Below are positions 1-7,567 of a stretch of 38,749 bases of DNA, piece by piece; position 1 is the stretch's first letter, and each line of letters starts with the position of its first letter. The DNA is from a virus: positions 1 through 38,749 of the IMG/VR virus record IMGVR_UViG_3300042525_000303. One strand, given 5' to 3'. The notes beneath the pieces are model-generated. The model was not told where the DNA came from. It saw only the letters and a program-made list of their open reading frames with translations, and did no database searches. The translations under genes were made by a program, and so were the position numbers.

Positions 1-217
1 CCCAAAAGAGCTTATTCCGACTCGTGGAAAGGATGGAGCAAGGCGAAATCGTGAATACTCGACAGTTAAGAAGCGATGGACGCTTTGGAAGCACCAACTC
101 GATAGCGGAATGTCGATGAGCGAGCTTGCGAGGGCTTGGGGAGTCCACAGAACAACCATAATGAACGCAAGGAGCCGTAACTTTGCAGTTCGCAAGGCCA
201 AAGGAGGCTCAAGATGA
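1..217 (+). CDS. 3' fragment of the helix-turn-helix protein encoded at 38343-38744
   Basis: This is the last 71 codons plus the stop of the gene that is complete at the right end of the window; the reading frame starts at base 2. It contains the helix-turn-helix segment MSMSELARAWGVHRTT. Six of the seven differences from the right-hand copy are silent, including one that falls in the next gene; the seventh changes Arg to Lys. It is partial because the sequence was opened here, not because the gene is broken. The stop overlaps the ATG of the next gene (ATGA). Confidence 0.85.
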   Translation, partial: PKELIPTRGKDGARRNREYSTVKKRWTLWKHQLDSGMSMSELARAWGVHRTTIMNARSRNFAVRKAKGGSR

Positions 218-222
218 TTGCT
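1..222. repeat. Left copy of near-identical terminal repeat (genome circularises)
   Basis: Bases 1-222 match 38528-38749 in the same orientation with seven substitutions, at 124, 130, 133, 145, 171, 187 and 219, and no gaps. The first 123 bases are identical. This is what a circularly permuted or circular genome gives when it is cut inside a gene. The mismatches suggest that the two ends come from slightly different population variants, or that the repeat is real and has diverged. Confidence 0.9.
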
Positions 223-480
223 ATGGTCGAAGCAGAGCAGTTTGAGTTGCCTTTTATGAGGACAACGCACCCAGTAAAGACAGAAGGCCACGACCAGAAC
301 GCTCGCATCCTAGCCCACTTGCAATCTGGACGAACACTCACGGCTTTGGAGGCACTCGATTGGTTCAAGTGCTTCCGACTGGCGAGCCGAGTTTGTGATT
401 TGCGAAAGGCTGGTTACGATGTGCAGAAGCGAACCATAAAGACGAACAGCGGCAAGAGTGTTGCGGAGTATTACCTATGA
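214..480 (+). CDS. Small helix-turn-helix DNA-binding protein (HTH_39-like)
   Basis: This is an 88-residue protein. After about 28 N-terminal residues the pattern QNARILAHLQSGRTLTALEA leads into a recognition-helix-like RLASRVCDLRKAGYDV. It resembles the short phage helix-turn-helix family (HTH_39 type) found near early or regulatory genes in many tailed phages. The ATG overlaps the stop of the preceding regulator-like gene and the stop overlaps the next ATG, so it is translated as part of a tight operon. A role in transcriptional control is inferred from the fold only; no operator is known. Confidence 0.75.
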   Translation: MIAMVEAEQFELPFMRTTHPVKTEGHDQNARILAHLQSGRTLTALEALDWFKCFRLASRVCDLRKAGYDVQKRTIKTNSGKSVAEYYL

Positions 481-773
481 ATGGGAAGTCTGAAAATTTC
501 CTTCGTCACGCCATTAAAAATCAGCTTTCCCATTATTATGTGAACGGAATTAGCAAAAGGCGATTTAAAAATGGGTTACTTTCTGCAAATAGAGCATACA
601 GAACAAGAACAGCCAAAAACAAAAGCGTGGATTTTGAGCGTGGCTATGCACTAACTGACGGGAAAAGAAACATCTTAAAGAGGACAATGATGACCCCCGA
701 AACAGCATATCAAAGGAATAAGGTGACGAAGGTGGTTGGGCTGGTTTGGGTTGTGTGTGATTACCAAAATTAA
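477..773 (+). CDS. Hypothetical basic protein, 98 aa
   Basis: I do not recognise this gene. The product is strongly basic and rich in Lys, Arg and Asn, with no membrane segment or recognisable catalytic motif. Its ATG overlaps the upstream stop (ATGA), which supports its being a real translated gene. It ends before a 64-base gap holding a weak promoter-like sequence, so it may be the last gene of the transcript that crosses the circular junction. Confidence 0.55.
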   Translation: MNGKSENFLRHAIKNQLSHYYVNGISKRRFKNGLLSANRAYRTRTAKNKSVDFERGYALTDGKRNILKRTMMTPETAYQRNKVTKVVGLVWVVCDYQN

Positions 774-800
774 GAGAGTTGAATAACCCAAAACTACCCC

Positions 801-828
801 TTGCATCAAATCAGACTCAAACTACCTT
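801..828 (+). promoter_or_regulatory. Weak candidate promoter in the 774-837 gap
   Basis: TTGCAT at 801-806 and TACCTT at 823-828 are 16 bases apart and resemble -35 and -10 boxes. The -10 match is poor (3 of 6), and transcription would start almost at the ATG at 838. It is listed because this is one of the few gaps in the early region. Confidence 0.2.
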
Positions 829-837
829 AAAAACTCA

Positions 838-1227
838 ATGAACGAATCTTATGTAACCGCAGAGGCCAAGGCCAAGGGCATTCTTTCTGACCGCTACCCC
901 GGCAAGGAACTGGAAAAGCTATACGCAACGACTCGCAACCAAGCGACCATTGATATGCTTCGAGATGCCGTGTTCACTTTGATTACTAACGAGATTCCGA
1001 CTTGCACGATTGCAGAGGTGCTGAAGAAAACCCACGGAGCAATCCAGTACCACCTTCGATATTTGGAGGGCAGGGGCAAGATCAAAAGGCCAAACAAGCG
1101 ATGCCATTGGACAGAGGTAGAGGCAAGTCCTAACCCATCAGATTGTGATTTGCCGAAGGACGCATTTGCGATTGACCACGAAAGCCCACAGCAAATGGGT
1201 TGGGTGGGTGGAGATGGGCGGCCATAA
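838..1227 (+). CDS. Hypothetical protein with winged-helix-like segment
   Basis: This is a 129-residue protein. Residues about 50-90 contain TIAEVLKKTHGAIQYHLRYL, then GRGKIKRPNKRCHW. This reads like a winged helix-turn-helix in which a recognition helix is followed by a basic wing. The C-terminal 35 residues are acidic and probably disordered. It follows a gap with a weak promoter and precedes the 3D-domain gene by six bases. A DNA-binding role is inferred; the target is unknown. Confidence 0.6.
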   Translation: MNESYVTAEAKAKGILSDRYPGKELEKLYATTRNQATIDMLRDAVFTLITNEIPTCTIAEVLKKTHGAIQYHLRYLEGRGKIKRPNKRCHWTEVEASPNPSDCDLPKDAFAIDHESPQQMGWVGGDGRP

Positions 1228-1233
1228 GGCAAT

Positions 1234-1788
1234 ATGAAGATTAACAAGATGGAGGCCAAGGCAATCGAGGCACAGATCGACAAGCTCAAGACCCCGATTG
1301 ACAACGCAGAGGGCAAAAGAACCAAGGGAGACGAATCACCCTCAAGACGCTACCGCCATTTGTGCGAGCGTCTCCATTTCTTAACGATGAAAAAAGCCAT
1401 CATAATCCTAGCATTAGCAATCCTCGGTTCGGTGCAGGGGGCAAACATAATGATCGAGACCCCAAAGCCACCAGCCAAGAAAACAATCAAGGCTCGTATC
1501 ACGGCATATTGGTTGGGGGAGGACGAGTTTGGCTATAAAAGCTCTACTGGAAAACGGTTGGTTTCTGGCAAATCTTGTGCAGTAGACCCTAAAATTATCC
1601 CCTACGGAACGACCCTGCTTATCGAGGGCAAGGCATACCACGCTCACGACACCGGGACGGCGGTAATCTCACGGAAGGCATCGGGCAAAACCAAGCTCCC
1701 AGTCGTTGATCTTTTTTATGCCACAGAACGGCAAGCAAAGCGGGAATTGGCAAGGGTGGGACGGACAGCACTTGTAGAAATCCAATGA
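1234..1788 (+). CDS. Secreted 3D-domain (double-psi beta-barrel) protein, possible peptidoglycan lytic enzyme
   Basis: The C-terminal 110 residues carry the three aspartate motifs of 3D-domain proteins: AVDPKIIPYGT, HDTGTAV and VVDLFY. Related domains occur in lytic transglycosylases (MltA/RlpA-like barrels) and cell-wall enzymes. An internal Met at 1387 begins a clear signal peptide (MKKAIIILALAILGSVQG), so either that is the true start (133 aa) or a 51-residue basic N-terminal part precedes it. The full-length start at 1234 keeps one open frame with no stop. The gene lies in the early region, away from the lysis genes, so a role in wall remodelling at entry or in superinfection control is possible but unproven. 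Confidence 0.7.
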   Translation: MKINKMEAKAIEAQIDKLKTPIDNAEGKRTKGDESPSRRYRHLCERLHFLTMKKAIIILALAILGSVQGANIMIETPKPPAKKTIKARITAYWLGEDEFGYKSSTGKRLVSGKSCAVDPKIIPYGTTLLIEGKAYHAHDTGTAVISRKASGKTKLPVVDLFYATERQAKRELARVGRTALVEIQ

Positions 1789-2321
1789 ACCACCACCAAG
1801 GCCAAGACCCAGCCGACTCAATCTTGGCATCCTACACGCCGAATATGGCCGACCATATCGACACCCTAGAAGATCGTGTGAAGGAACGGCTCGCCAAGAT
1901 GAAAGCGATGAACCCAGCCATCGACCTCGACCAGCTTGCGAAGCTCACGGCAGAGGTGGTGGAGCAGACCATAAAGCACGAAGGCGATAGCCAGATGTTG
2001 AGGCATAGGCGGGACGATACCTTGGACGAGGCACTCCTAGCCCTAGCCAGCAACCGAAGCCCAGACAGCCTAACCTCAATCGCAAAGCGTTACATCAACC
2101 CCTCAACTGGCAAGCCATATACCAGAGCGGCTATCTCGGCTCGCCTTACGGAGTTGAGCCAGCGAACTGGCCTAGTTTTACGCATCCAACGGAGCGAAAG
2201 GGTACGCCAGATTTACAAGGAACGAGCCTTGAGGGTTCATAAGAAGAGGCGGGAAGAATGCCCAAAATGGAACAAGGAAGCGTGGGAAAAAGGCATAAAA
2301 AAGCGAGGAAAAAAACGGTGA
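1785..2321 (+). CDS. Hypothetical DNA-binding-like protein, 178 aa
   Basis: The middle of the protein (about residues 85-135) reads SPDSLTSIAKRYINPSTGKP followed by TRAAISARLTELSQRTGLVL. This resembles a sigma-like or homeodomain-like helix-turn-helix with an inserted loop. The N-terminal third is helical and acidic, and the C-terminal 40 residues are very basic. Its ATG overlaps the stop of the 3D-domain gene. No family can be named with confidence. The fold suggests a DNA-binding or packaging-accessory role. Confidence 0.6.
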   Translation: MNHHQGQDPADSILASYTPNMADHIDTLEDRVKERLAKMKAMNPAIDLDQLAKLTAEVVEQTIKHEGDSQMLRHRRDDTLDEALLALASNRSPDSLTSIAKRYINPSTGKPYTRAAISARLTELSQRTGLVLRIQRSERVRQIYKERALRVHKKRREECPKWNKEAWEKGIKKRGKKR

Positions 2322-2608
2322 CAACTGGGTCAAAAGTAGTTTGCGTGGACGATAGATTCCCACCCGACATCCTAGCCTTTTACAACGCCCTACCAATCAA
2401 GGATAGGCAGTACACCATAAGAGGCATAGGTATAGGGGTAGGCTTGAACGGAGAGGCAGGGGAAGTGGTGGTGTATTTGGAGGGGCTAGAGAACCCCTGC
2501 TCAACTGTCCCGCCCTACCCGGAGCGAGGCTTTGCCCAGCACAGATTTCGAGAGATAGAACCACCCGCAGAGGTCGAGGCCGAGGAGTTGGCCGAGGCTT
2601 ACGCATAA
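2318..2608 (+). CDS. Hypothetical phage protein (VVCVDDxFPP type), 96 aa
   Basis: I chose the GTG at 2318 because it overlaps the previous stop (GTGA) and is preceded by GAGGAA about nine bases upstream. An ATG at 2258 would add 20 very basic residues that simply overlay the upstream gene. The core, KVVCVDDRFPPDILAFYNAL followed by YTIRGI and a final RFREIE, resembles a small phage protein that I recall as common but uncharacterised. The C-terminus is acidic and Ala/Glu rich. No function is assigned. Confidence 0.65.
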   Translation: MTTGSKVVCVDDRFPPDILAFYNALPIKDRQYTIRGIGIGVGLNGEAGEVVVYLEGLENPCSTVPPYPERGFAQHRFREIEPPAEVEAEELAEAYA

Positions 2609-2626
2609 CCAAAAGGACATCCCAAA

Positions 2627-3100
2627 ATGAGTGAAAAGCAGATCGGAATGGAGCTACAACGCACGGTCAAGCAGTTAGAAAAGGCTAAGGAAAATGCCAT
2701 ACAACAGATGGGGGAGGCCATCGGATTGGCCGCAGACGCTGGCGACATCCTCCTATCGGCAAGGGTGGAGGGGCTAGACCTCGATGCCATCCAAGAGTAT
2801 GCACAAATAAACGGTGAGCAAGCGAGGCGGTATGAGCGTGTAGCCAAGGCAAGGCCATCCCTGCAAGCCCCTAGCCCTAGTGGCCTCAAGCAGTTAGCCC
2901 TTTGGACTGGGCTACTACCCGACCCTATTGAGACCTCGAATCCCAAGGCCGAGCAAGCGTGGCATAGCTACATAATCAAGGCACGACAATGGCTCGCCCG
3001 AAAGAGCGTAACCCATTGGACACCAGCCCAAAAGAGCCAGTTCCTTGATGAAGCACGCCCCATAGTAGAGGCCTACAAGGAGGCAGGGGGGGAGCTATGA
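2627..3100 (+). CDS. Hypothetical helical protein, DUF3102-like
   Basis: This 157-residue protein is almost all helical. The segment AADAGDILLSARVEGLDLDA followed by GEQARRYERVAKARP resembles DUF3102-type phage/plasmid proteins, in which a helix-turn-helix-like stretch ends in an Arg-Tyr pair. It is the last gene before the repeat-rich intergenic region at 3101-3351 and upstream of a ParB-domain gene, so a DNA-associated role is plausible. The match is weak. Confidence 0.55.
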   Translation: MSEKQIGMELQRTVKQLEKAKENAIQQMGEAIGLAADAGDILLSARVEGLDLDAIQEYAQINGEQARRYERVAKARPSLQAPSPSGLKQLALWTGLLPDPIETSNPKAEQAWHSYIIKARQWLARKSVTHWTPAQKSQFLDEARPIVEAYKEAGGEL

Positions 3101-3351
3101 CAAAAGGCATATGTGACTTACGCAAGTTTTTACACAAGGCACAAGTGCGACTTACAGAAGCAGGGTCGTTGATTATAGGGTATTTACGCATAAGTAGGCG
3201 TAAGTTGTTGATGCTAGGGTACTTTAGGAGACTCCTACAAGGCCAAATCCTCCCAAACAGGTTCCGAGTGCGACTTTTTTGTGAGAGTTGACCGAAGAAT
3301 CTTTATGTCAAACACTTACACCATAAATCTTGCGTAACTTTTTTAACAACT
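3101..3351. promoter_or_regulatory. Repeat-rich intergenic region, candidate operator/promoter or origin-like site
   Basis: This is the longest stretch without a convincing gene. It contains several copies of TTACGC or its complement: ACTTACGC near 3116, TTACGC at 3184-3189, GCGTAA at 3198-3203 and GCGTAA near 3332. The middle pair forms an inverted repeat with an 8-base loop. An 18-base imperfect direct repeat, GTTGATNNTAGGGTANTT, occurs at 3168-3185 and 3207-3224. The ParB-domain gene begins right after it. No good -35/-10 pair was found. Confidence 0.5.
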
Positions 3352-4551
3352 ATGAAATACCCCTGCTTGCTTACCAAAAAAATCAACGAAATTTCTTCGG
3401 CAAAATATAACCCAAGAAAAATTACAGACGAGGCGATGGGTCGATTGACCAAGAGCCTAGCGGAGTTTGGAAACATCCAGCCGATCACTTGGAATGTGCG
3501 AACTGGGAATGTTGTCGGAGGCCACCAAAGGCTCAAGGTCTATAAGGCGATGGGCAAAACCGAGGTGGATGTGTGGGCGGTCGATCTGGATGAGCAGAAG
3601 GAGAAGGCGGCCAACATAGCCCTCAACAAGTTGAGTGGAGAGTTCGATATGCCGATGCTCAAAGATATCCTAGAGGAAATCGATACTGGCGATCTGGATA
3701 TGGAAATTACCGGGTTCGGGATGGATGAGATTGCGTTGATGATGGAGGACGCACACCCAGAAGTAACCGAGGACGAAGTGCCAGAAGTTCCAGTCGATGC
3801 TATCACGAAGCCGGGTGACTTGTGGCTACTTGGTGAACACCGAGTTCTTTGTGGGGACTCAACAAGCGAGGCAGATGTATCTAGGCTTATGAATGGCGAG
3901 AAAGCGGATATGGTTTTCACCGATCCTCCTTATGGCGTTAATTATGATGGAGGACACGCAACAGATAAGCGTAGGGAAAAACTTAAAAACGATAACTCTA
4001 CGCTAATCTATGATGACTCTGTTCCAAATATGTTTAGGCATTCGAAAGATGAGGCCGCACTATACTTATGGTTTGCCGCAACCAAGTCGCTCCAAGTCCT
4101 CCAAGTCCTCCAAGTCCTCCAAGTCCTCCAATCAAATAATTATGTGATTCGCAGTTGGCTCATCTGGAATAAAAATCAAGCTCAATTCGGAGCTATTGGG
4201 GCACAATATAAACAGAAGCACGAACCCTGCTTATATTGTTTCAAAAAAGGACAAAGCCCATATTGGAACGGCCCGAACAATGAGGTTTCTGTTTGGGACG
4301 AAAAGCGTTCAAGAATAAACGAGTTTCACCCGACACAAAAGCCAGTAGAGCTATCTGCAAGGGCATTAACAAATTCTTGCCCAGCAAGCGGGCTAGTTCT
4401 CGATCTATTTTTGGGTTCTGGTGCAACTCTTATTGGTGCAGAACAAACCAAACGCAAATGTTATGGAATGGAAATCAGCCCCAACTACTGCGATGTGATT
4501 GTGAAGCGATGGGAAAACCTTACTGGCAAAAAAGCCACGCTTGCCAAATGA
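3352..4551 (+). CDS. ParB-like domain fused to a DNA N4-cytosine/N6-adenine methyltransferase
   Basis: This is a 399-residue two-domain protein. Residues about 10-95 form a ParB/sulfiredoxin-like domain (NPRKI at 20-24, GGHQRLK at 56-62). Residues about 155-395 form a beta-class exocyclic-amine DNA methyltransferase. Its catalytic motif DPPY is at 191-194, before the SAM-binding FLGSG at 353-357. Fusions of this kind are common phage orphan methyltransferases; they modify phage DNA to escape restriction or to time packaging and replication. Between the two methyltransferase motifs lies a 9-bp tandem repeat encoding LQV repeats (residues 247-260). The gene sits directly upstream of the terminase genes. 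Target sequence and base are unknown. Confidence 0.9.
   Translation: MKYPCLLTKKINEISSAKYNPRKITDEAMGRLTKSLAEFGNIQPITWNVRTGNVVGGHQRLKVYKAMGKTEVDVWAVDLDEQKEKAANIALNKLSGEFDMPMLKDILEEIDTGDLDMEITGFGMDEIALMMEDAHPEVTEDEVPEVPVDAITKPGDLWLLGEHRVLCGDSTSEADVSRLMNGEKADMVFTDPPYGVNYDGGHATDKRREKLKNDNSTLIYDDSVPNMFRHSKDEAALYLWFAATKSLQVLQVLQVLQVLQSNNYVIRSWLIWNKNQAQFGAIGAQYKQKHEPCLYCFKKGQSPYWNGPNNEVSVWDEKRSRINEFHPTQKPVELSARALTNSCPASGLVLDLFLGSGATLIGAEQTKRKCYGMEISPNYCDVIVKRWENLTGKKATLAK
4090..4131 (+). repeat. 9-bp tandem repeat (CTCCAAGTC, about 4.7 copies) inside the methyltransferase gene
   Basis: Four perfect copies of CTCCAAGTC and a partial fifth run without interruption. The unit length is a multiple of three, so each unit adds Leu-Gln-Val without breaking the frame. 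The array lies between the DPPY and FLGSG motifs, where target-recognition or linker sequence is expected. Confidence 0.95.
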
Positions 4552-4584
4552 ATGAGGACTATCCCTCCGCAGTTACCCTAGCCA

Positions 4585-5184
4585 ATGATTACACAAAAAG
4601 AACTTCGAGAAAAGTGGGGCATCGATGCGGGGCAGTTGTCTCGAATGGTAAAGCGGGGTATGCCCCTCACCTCCGAGTCAGACGCTCAAAGATGGAGGCT
4701 CGCCAACCAGAAGCGGGTGAGCAAATCACAGATAGCCCGAACACCATCCCCGACCTCATCAGAGCCATTAAAAGACTCGGATGCCGAGTCATACAAATCG
4801 AAAACCTCGCTTGGCAGATTGAATCGAGCGAAGCAAGCCGAGGTAGTTGCTTACTCATTGGTAGCTACGGCGGCAAACAATCAAAACCCAGTCGCTATGC
4901 GAGCCGCAGTTCAAGGATGGGGCGAAGCAAAAAAGCGAGTGGCAGAAGCCGAAATGGAACACGCTCGATTCGAGGAAGTAACCAGAGTGCTAGTCAGAAT
5001 GGACGAGGTGCGAGAAGTATTCGGCAAATGGTTGGGGGCAATTAGAAACCTAATGGATGCTATGCCTTCGAGCTTGGCGGCCAGAGCAAATCCTAGCGAC
5101 CCAGAATGTGCGAAGAGGGCTATTCAAGAGGGCATCGATCAAATCTTTGTTACGATTCAGAAAGCAGAAGGAGCATTCAAATGA
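4585..5184 (+). CDS. terS: Terminase small subunit
   Basis: This 199-residue protein begins with a winged helix-turn-helix (KELREKWGIDAGQLSRMVKR, about residues 4-23) of the kind that lambda Nu1-like small subunits use to bind the packaging site. A Ser/Lys-rich linker follows, then long helices (residues 80-145) that could form the oligomer. It lies just upstream of an HNH gene and the large terminase, the usual place for TerS. It would recognise the genome and load it onto TerL. No cos or pac site was identified. Its stop overlaps the next small ATG. Confidence 0.75.
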   Translation: MITQKELREKWGIDAGQLSRMVKRGMPLTSESDAQRWRLANQKRVSKSQIARTPSPTSSEPLKDSDAESYKSKTSLGRLNRAKQAEVVAYSLVATAANNQNPVAMRAAVQGWGEAKKRVAEAEMEHARFEEVTRVLVRMDEVREVFGKWLGAIRNLMDAMPSSLAARANPSDPECAKRAIQEGIDQIFVTIQKAEGAFK

Positions 5185-5258
5185 ATGAGTGTTTTTTAAT
5201 TATTATAGTGGGCATTGGAATTGTTGGAATTATACTCCCTTACTTTGATGACCGATGA
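5181..5258 (+). CDS. Tiny single-span membrane peptide, 25 aa
   Basis: The frame encodes MNEC, a hydrophobic stretch rich in Ile, Val and Gly, then PYFDDR. Its ATG overlaps the TerS stop and its stop overlaps the HNH ATG, both as ATGA, so the spacing fits a translated link in the operon. It would be a single transmembrane helix. It may be real, or may serve mainly to couple translation between its neighbours. No function can be assigned. Confidence 0.4.
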   Translation: MNECFLIIIVGIGIVGIILPYFDDR

Positions 5259-5560
5259 AACGCACACCCCTTAAACGCAAAACCCCACTCAAACGAGGTG
5301 GGAAATTACGCCGAGTATCTGCAAAGAGAAAAGGCCAGAATGAAGTGTATAAAGATGTGCGAGAGAAGTTTCTAACAAACAATCCAGTCTGCCAAGTCTG
5401 CAAGTGCAAGATGGCGAGCCAAGTTCACCATAGGCGAGGAAGGTTCGGGGATAGGCTAAACGAGGTAGAGTTTTTCTTGGCGGTGTGTTTCGAGTGCCAT
5501 CATCAAATCCATATGAACCCCGCTTGGGCGTATGCGAAAGATTATTTGGTTAAGAGATGA
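5255..5560 (+). CDS. HNH endonuclease
   Basis: This 101-residue protein has the HNH/zinc finger pattern: C46-x-x-C49, a His-His pair at 58-59, C78-x-x-C81 and H82-H83 with H86 downstream. The N-terminus (PLKRKTPLKRGG) is highly basic, as is typical of phage HNH proteins. HNH enzymes encoded next to terminase genes are known to be needed for DNA packaging cleavage in several phages, including HK97. Here it sits between TerS and TerL with four-base overlaps on both sides, so a role in genome maturation with TerL is likely. Confidence 0.85.
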   Translation: MKRTPLKRKTPLKRGGKLRRVSAKRKGQNEVYKDVREKFLTNNPVCQVCKCKMASQVHHRRGRFGDRLNEVEFFLAVCFECHHQIHMNPAWAYAKDYLVKR

Positions 5561-7347
5561 ACCAGATTGATGAGGCCAAGAACTTCGCTCGTCTTTTGTT
5601 TGAGCCAAGGGAACAACTCTCAATCCCAGAATGGGCAGAGAAAAATCTAACCCTTTCAGCTAGGGTAACGAACATACCCGGAGCGTACTCGACAACGCTC
5701 ACGCCCTATGTCCGTGAACCGCTAGAGGCTTTTGGCGATGACTCGATTCGTAGGGTGGTGTTGGTATGGGGGGCACAAACAAGCAAAACCACAACGATTC
5801 TAGCTGGCCTAGCGTATCGAATCGCAGAGCGACCTTGCCCTGCCTTGTGGGTTATGCCCAGCGAGCATTTGGCTAGATCATTCACAGAAACTAGATGGTT
5901 GCCGATGATTGACGATTGCCCAGCCCTAGCCAAAGAGAAGCCAGACAACACCGACAAAATCAAAATCCTAGAGCAACACTTCAAGCGATGCTCGGTATGG
6001 TGGGCTGGCACTAGCCCCTCGGCTCTTTCTAGTCGCTCGATTGCCTTGTTGTGTATGGATGAGGTGGACAAGTTTCCAGAGCAAGCGGGGTCGGGGCGAG
6101 AGGCGAACCCAGTTCAACTTGCGGAGGCACGAGTCAGCACCTACCCAAACCATCTCATCATAGCAACCAGCACCCCCACAACTGCTGACTCAATCATTTG
6201 GAGTGAATGGCAGAAGGGCGATATGCGTTTCTACTTTGTGCCTTGTCCTCATTGTGGGCACAAGCAGAAGCTGGTTTGGGGGCAAGTAAAGTGGGACGAG
6301 TCGGCAAAGATTGAAGATGGGGTTTATGATTTTAAGCTGGTAAAATCCTCGACCTACTACGAGTGCGAGGGGTGCAAAGAAAAGATTACAGACGGACAGA
6401 AAACCAAGATGCTTCGAGAGGGCGAGTGGAGGGCAACCAACCTAAAGGGCGAACCAGCCAGACGCTCCTATCATCTTAATGGCCTATATGCCCCTTGGGT
6501 TAGCTTTGGAAGTCTGGCGGTGAAGTTCCTACAAGATAAGCACAATGGAATCATCGGCCTACAAGACTTCGTGAACCGAGTTCTAGCCGAGCCTTGGATG
6601 GAACACGAATCAGAGAAGATGGAGATAGTGGCGGGTGATTACAAGATGGGCGAGGTCAGAGTGAATGAGAAACTGATTATGGCTTGCGATATTCAAGAGG
6701 CGGGCGGTTTCCACGCTTGGTGCGTTGTTAGGGCTTGGGATATTGAGGGCAGATCGAGGCTTGTGTGGGCTGGTAGGCTAGAGACTTGGGGAGACATCCA
6801 AGCCAAGGCAGAGGAGTTTGGGGTGGAATCGAAATGCGTTTTCTGCGATTCGGGCGATCAAACCAGAGATGTTTATTATAATTGTTGTAAGAATGGATGG
6901 ATGGCGTTGGTCGGTTCAGACCGCACTAGCTTCTCTGAAATTGTAGGGGAGCAAAAACTACAACGCCCATACGCTCGAATTGCCAATGGCGACCCTTTCA
7001 GCGGTAAGGCAGTTCAATCGAAGGCAGGGTGGAAGTGGAAGTTCTGCCCAGTCTGGCGTTGGTCAAACCCATCCATCAAAGACATCCTCTCCAATCTAAT
7101 TAAAGAACCCGGCTACATCGCACTAGATACCCCCGATGTTTGGCGAGTGCATATCGAGGCAGAGGTGAAGGTGAGAGTGAAGAATCCTATGACTGGAAGG
7201 GAAAGGCTTGTGTGGAAGCAAGTCGGAAAGCATAATCACTTAATGGATTGCGAGTGTATGAACATCGTTGGTGCGGCCTTGTATGGACGCTTGAAAGTCT
7301 CTCCCGCAAGTTTGACAGAAAGTGAGTTTGATAATGGCGAAGGGTGA
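5557..7347 (+). CDS. terL: Terminase large subunit (lambda GpA-like)
   Basis: This is the 596-residue motor that pumps DNA into the prohead and cuts it. The N-terminal ATPase has a Walker A-like WGAQTSKTT (residues 71-79, K77) and Walker B LLCMDE (D168/E169). A zinc-finger-like CPHCGHK with a later CEGC lies between the ATPase and nuclease parts. The C-terminal RNase H-like nuclease shows D378 in MACDIQ and D431 in FCDSGDQT. The length and zinc site fit the lambda GpA family rather than the T4 or P22 types. It follows TerS and HNH, and its 3' end overlaps the connector gene. Confidence 0.95.
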   Translation: MNQIDEAKNFARLLFEPREQLSIPEWAEKNLTLSARVTNIPGAYSTTLTPYVREPLEAFGDDSIRRVVLVWGAQTSKTTTILAGLAYRIAERPCPALWVMPSEHLARSFTETRWLPMIDDCPALAKEKPDNTDKIKILEQHFKRCSVWWAGTSPSALSSRSIALLCMDEVDKFPEQAGSGREANPVQLAEARVSTYPNHLIIATSTPTTADSIIWSEWQKGDMRFYFVPCPHCGHKQKLVWGQVKWDESAKIEDGVYDFKLVKSSTYYECEGCKEKITDGQKTKMLREGEWRATNLKGEPARRSYHLNGLYAPWVSFGSLAVKFLQDKHNGIIGLQDFVNRVLAEPWMEHESEKMEIVAGDYKMGEVRVNEKLIMACDIQEAGGFHAWCVVRAWDIEGRSRLVWAGRLETWGDIQAKAEEFGVESKCVFCDSGDQTRDVYYNCCKNGWMALVGSDRTSFSEIVGEQKLQRPYARIANGDPFSGKAVQSKAGWKWKFCPVWRWSNPSIKDILSNLIKEPGYIALDTPDVWRVHIEAEVKVRVKNPMTGRERLVWKQVGKHNHLMDCECMNIVGAALYGRLKVSPASLTESEFDNGEG

Positions 7348-7567
7348 TTTCATTGGCCTACCCCTTGCCACCCTAACTTCTCTTCGTGATAAGTATGTTA
7401 CTTGTCTTGAGGCGATAGCGGTGGCGGGTTCAAGCTATTCGATAGCTGGTCGTTCGTTCTCAAGGGCGAATCTCGGTGAGGTAAGAGATACGATTGCGGA
7501 ATTGACCCTAGCCATTCAGTCTGTTAATGGTACTCGTATCCGCACAACTTACACAAAGTTCTCGTGA
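7334..7567 (+). CDS. gpW-like head-tail connector protein
   Basis: From the ATG at 7334 this is a 77-residue helical protein with TLTSLRDKYVTCLEAIAVAG and a central SIAGRSFSRANLGEVRDTI. The second motif is the beta-hairpin/helix signature of gpW/head-joining proteins: a G-R-S/T-F/V-T/S phrase, then L-x-E-V/L-x-x-x-I. Lambda gpW is 68 residues and lies between terminase and portal, as here. It would plug the portal after packaging. An in-frame ATG four codons earlier is possible. The stop overlaps the portal GTG (GTGA). Confidence 0.75.
   Translation: MAKGDFIGLPLATLTSLRDKYVTCLEAIAVAGSSYSIAGRSFSRANLGEVRDTIAELTLAIQSVNGTRIRTTYTKFS

Noticed and set aside
3097-3291. 64-residue frame whose ATG overlaps the upstream stop
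   Set aside because: The overlap looks gene-like, but the sequence is dominated by repeated and inverted DNA words, the predicted protein is an atypical basic/hydrophobic mixture, and no motif is seen. It is better explained as a non-coding regulatory region.
3288-3316. Promoter with TTGACC -35
   Set aside because: There is no TATAAT-like box at 15-19 bases; the nearby TTTATG is only eight bases away.
4293-5045. 250-residue frame overlapping the methyltransferase end and small terminase
   Set aside because: It overlaps two well-supported genes in another frame, and its composition (Ser/Arg/Gly) is typical of a shadow frame.
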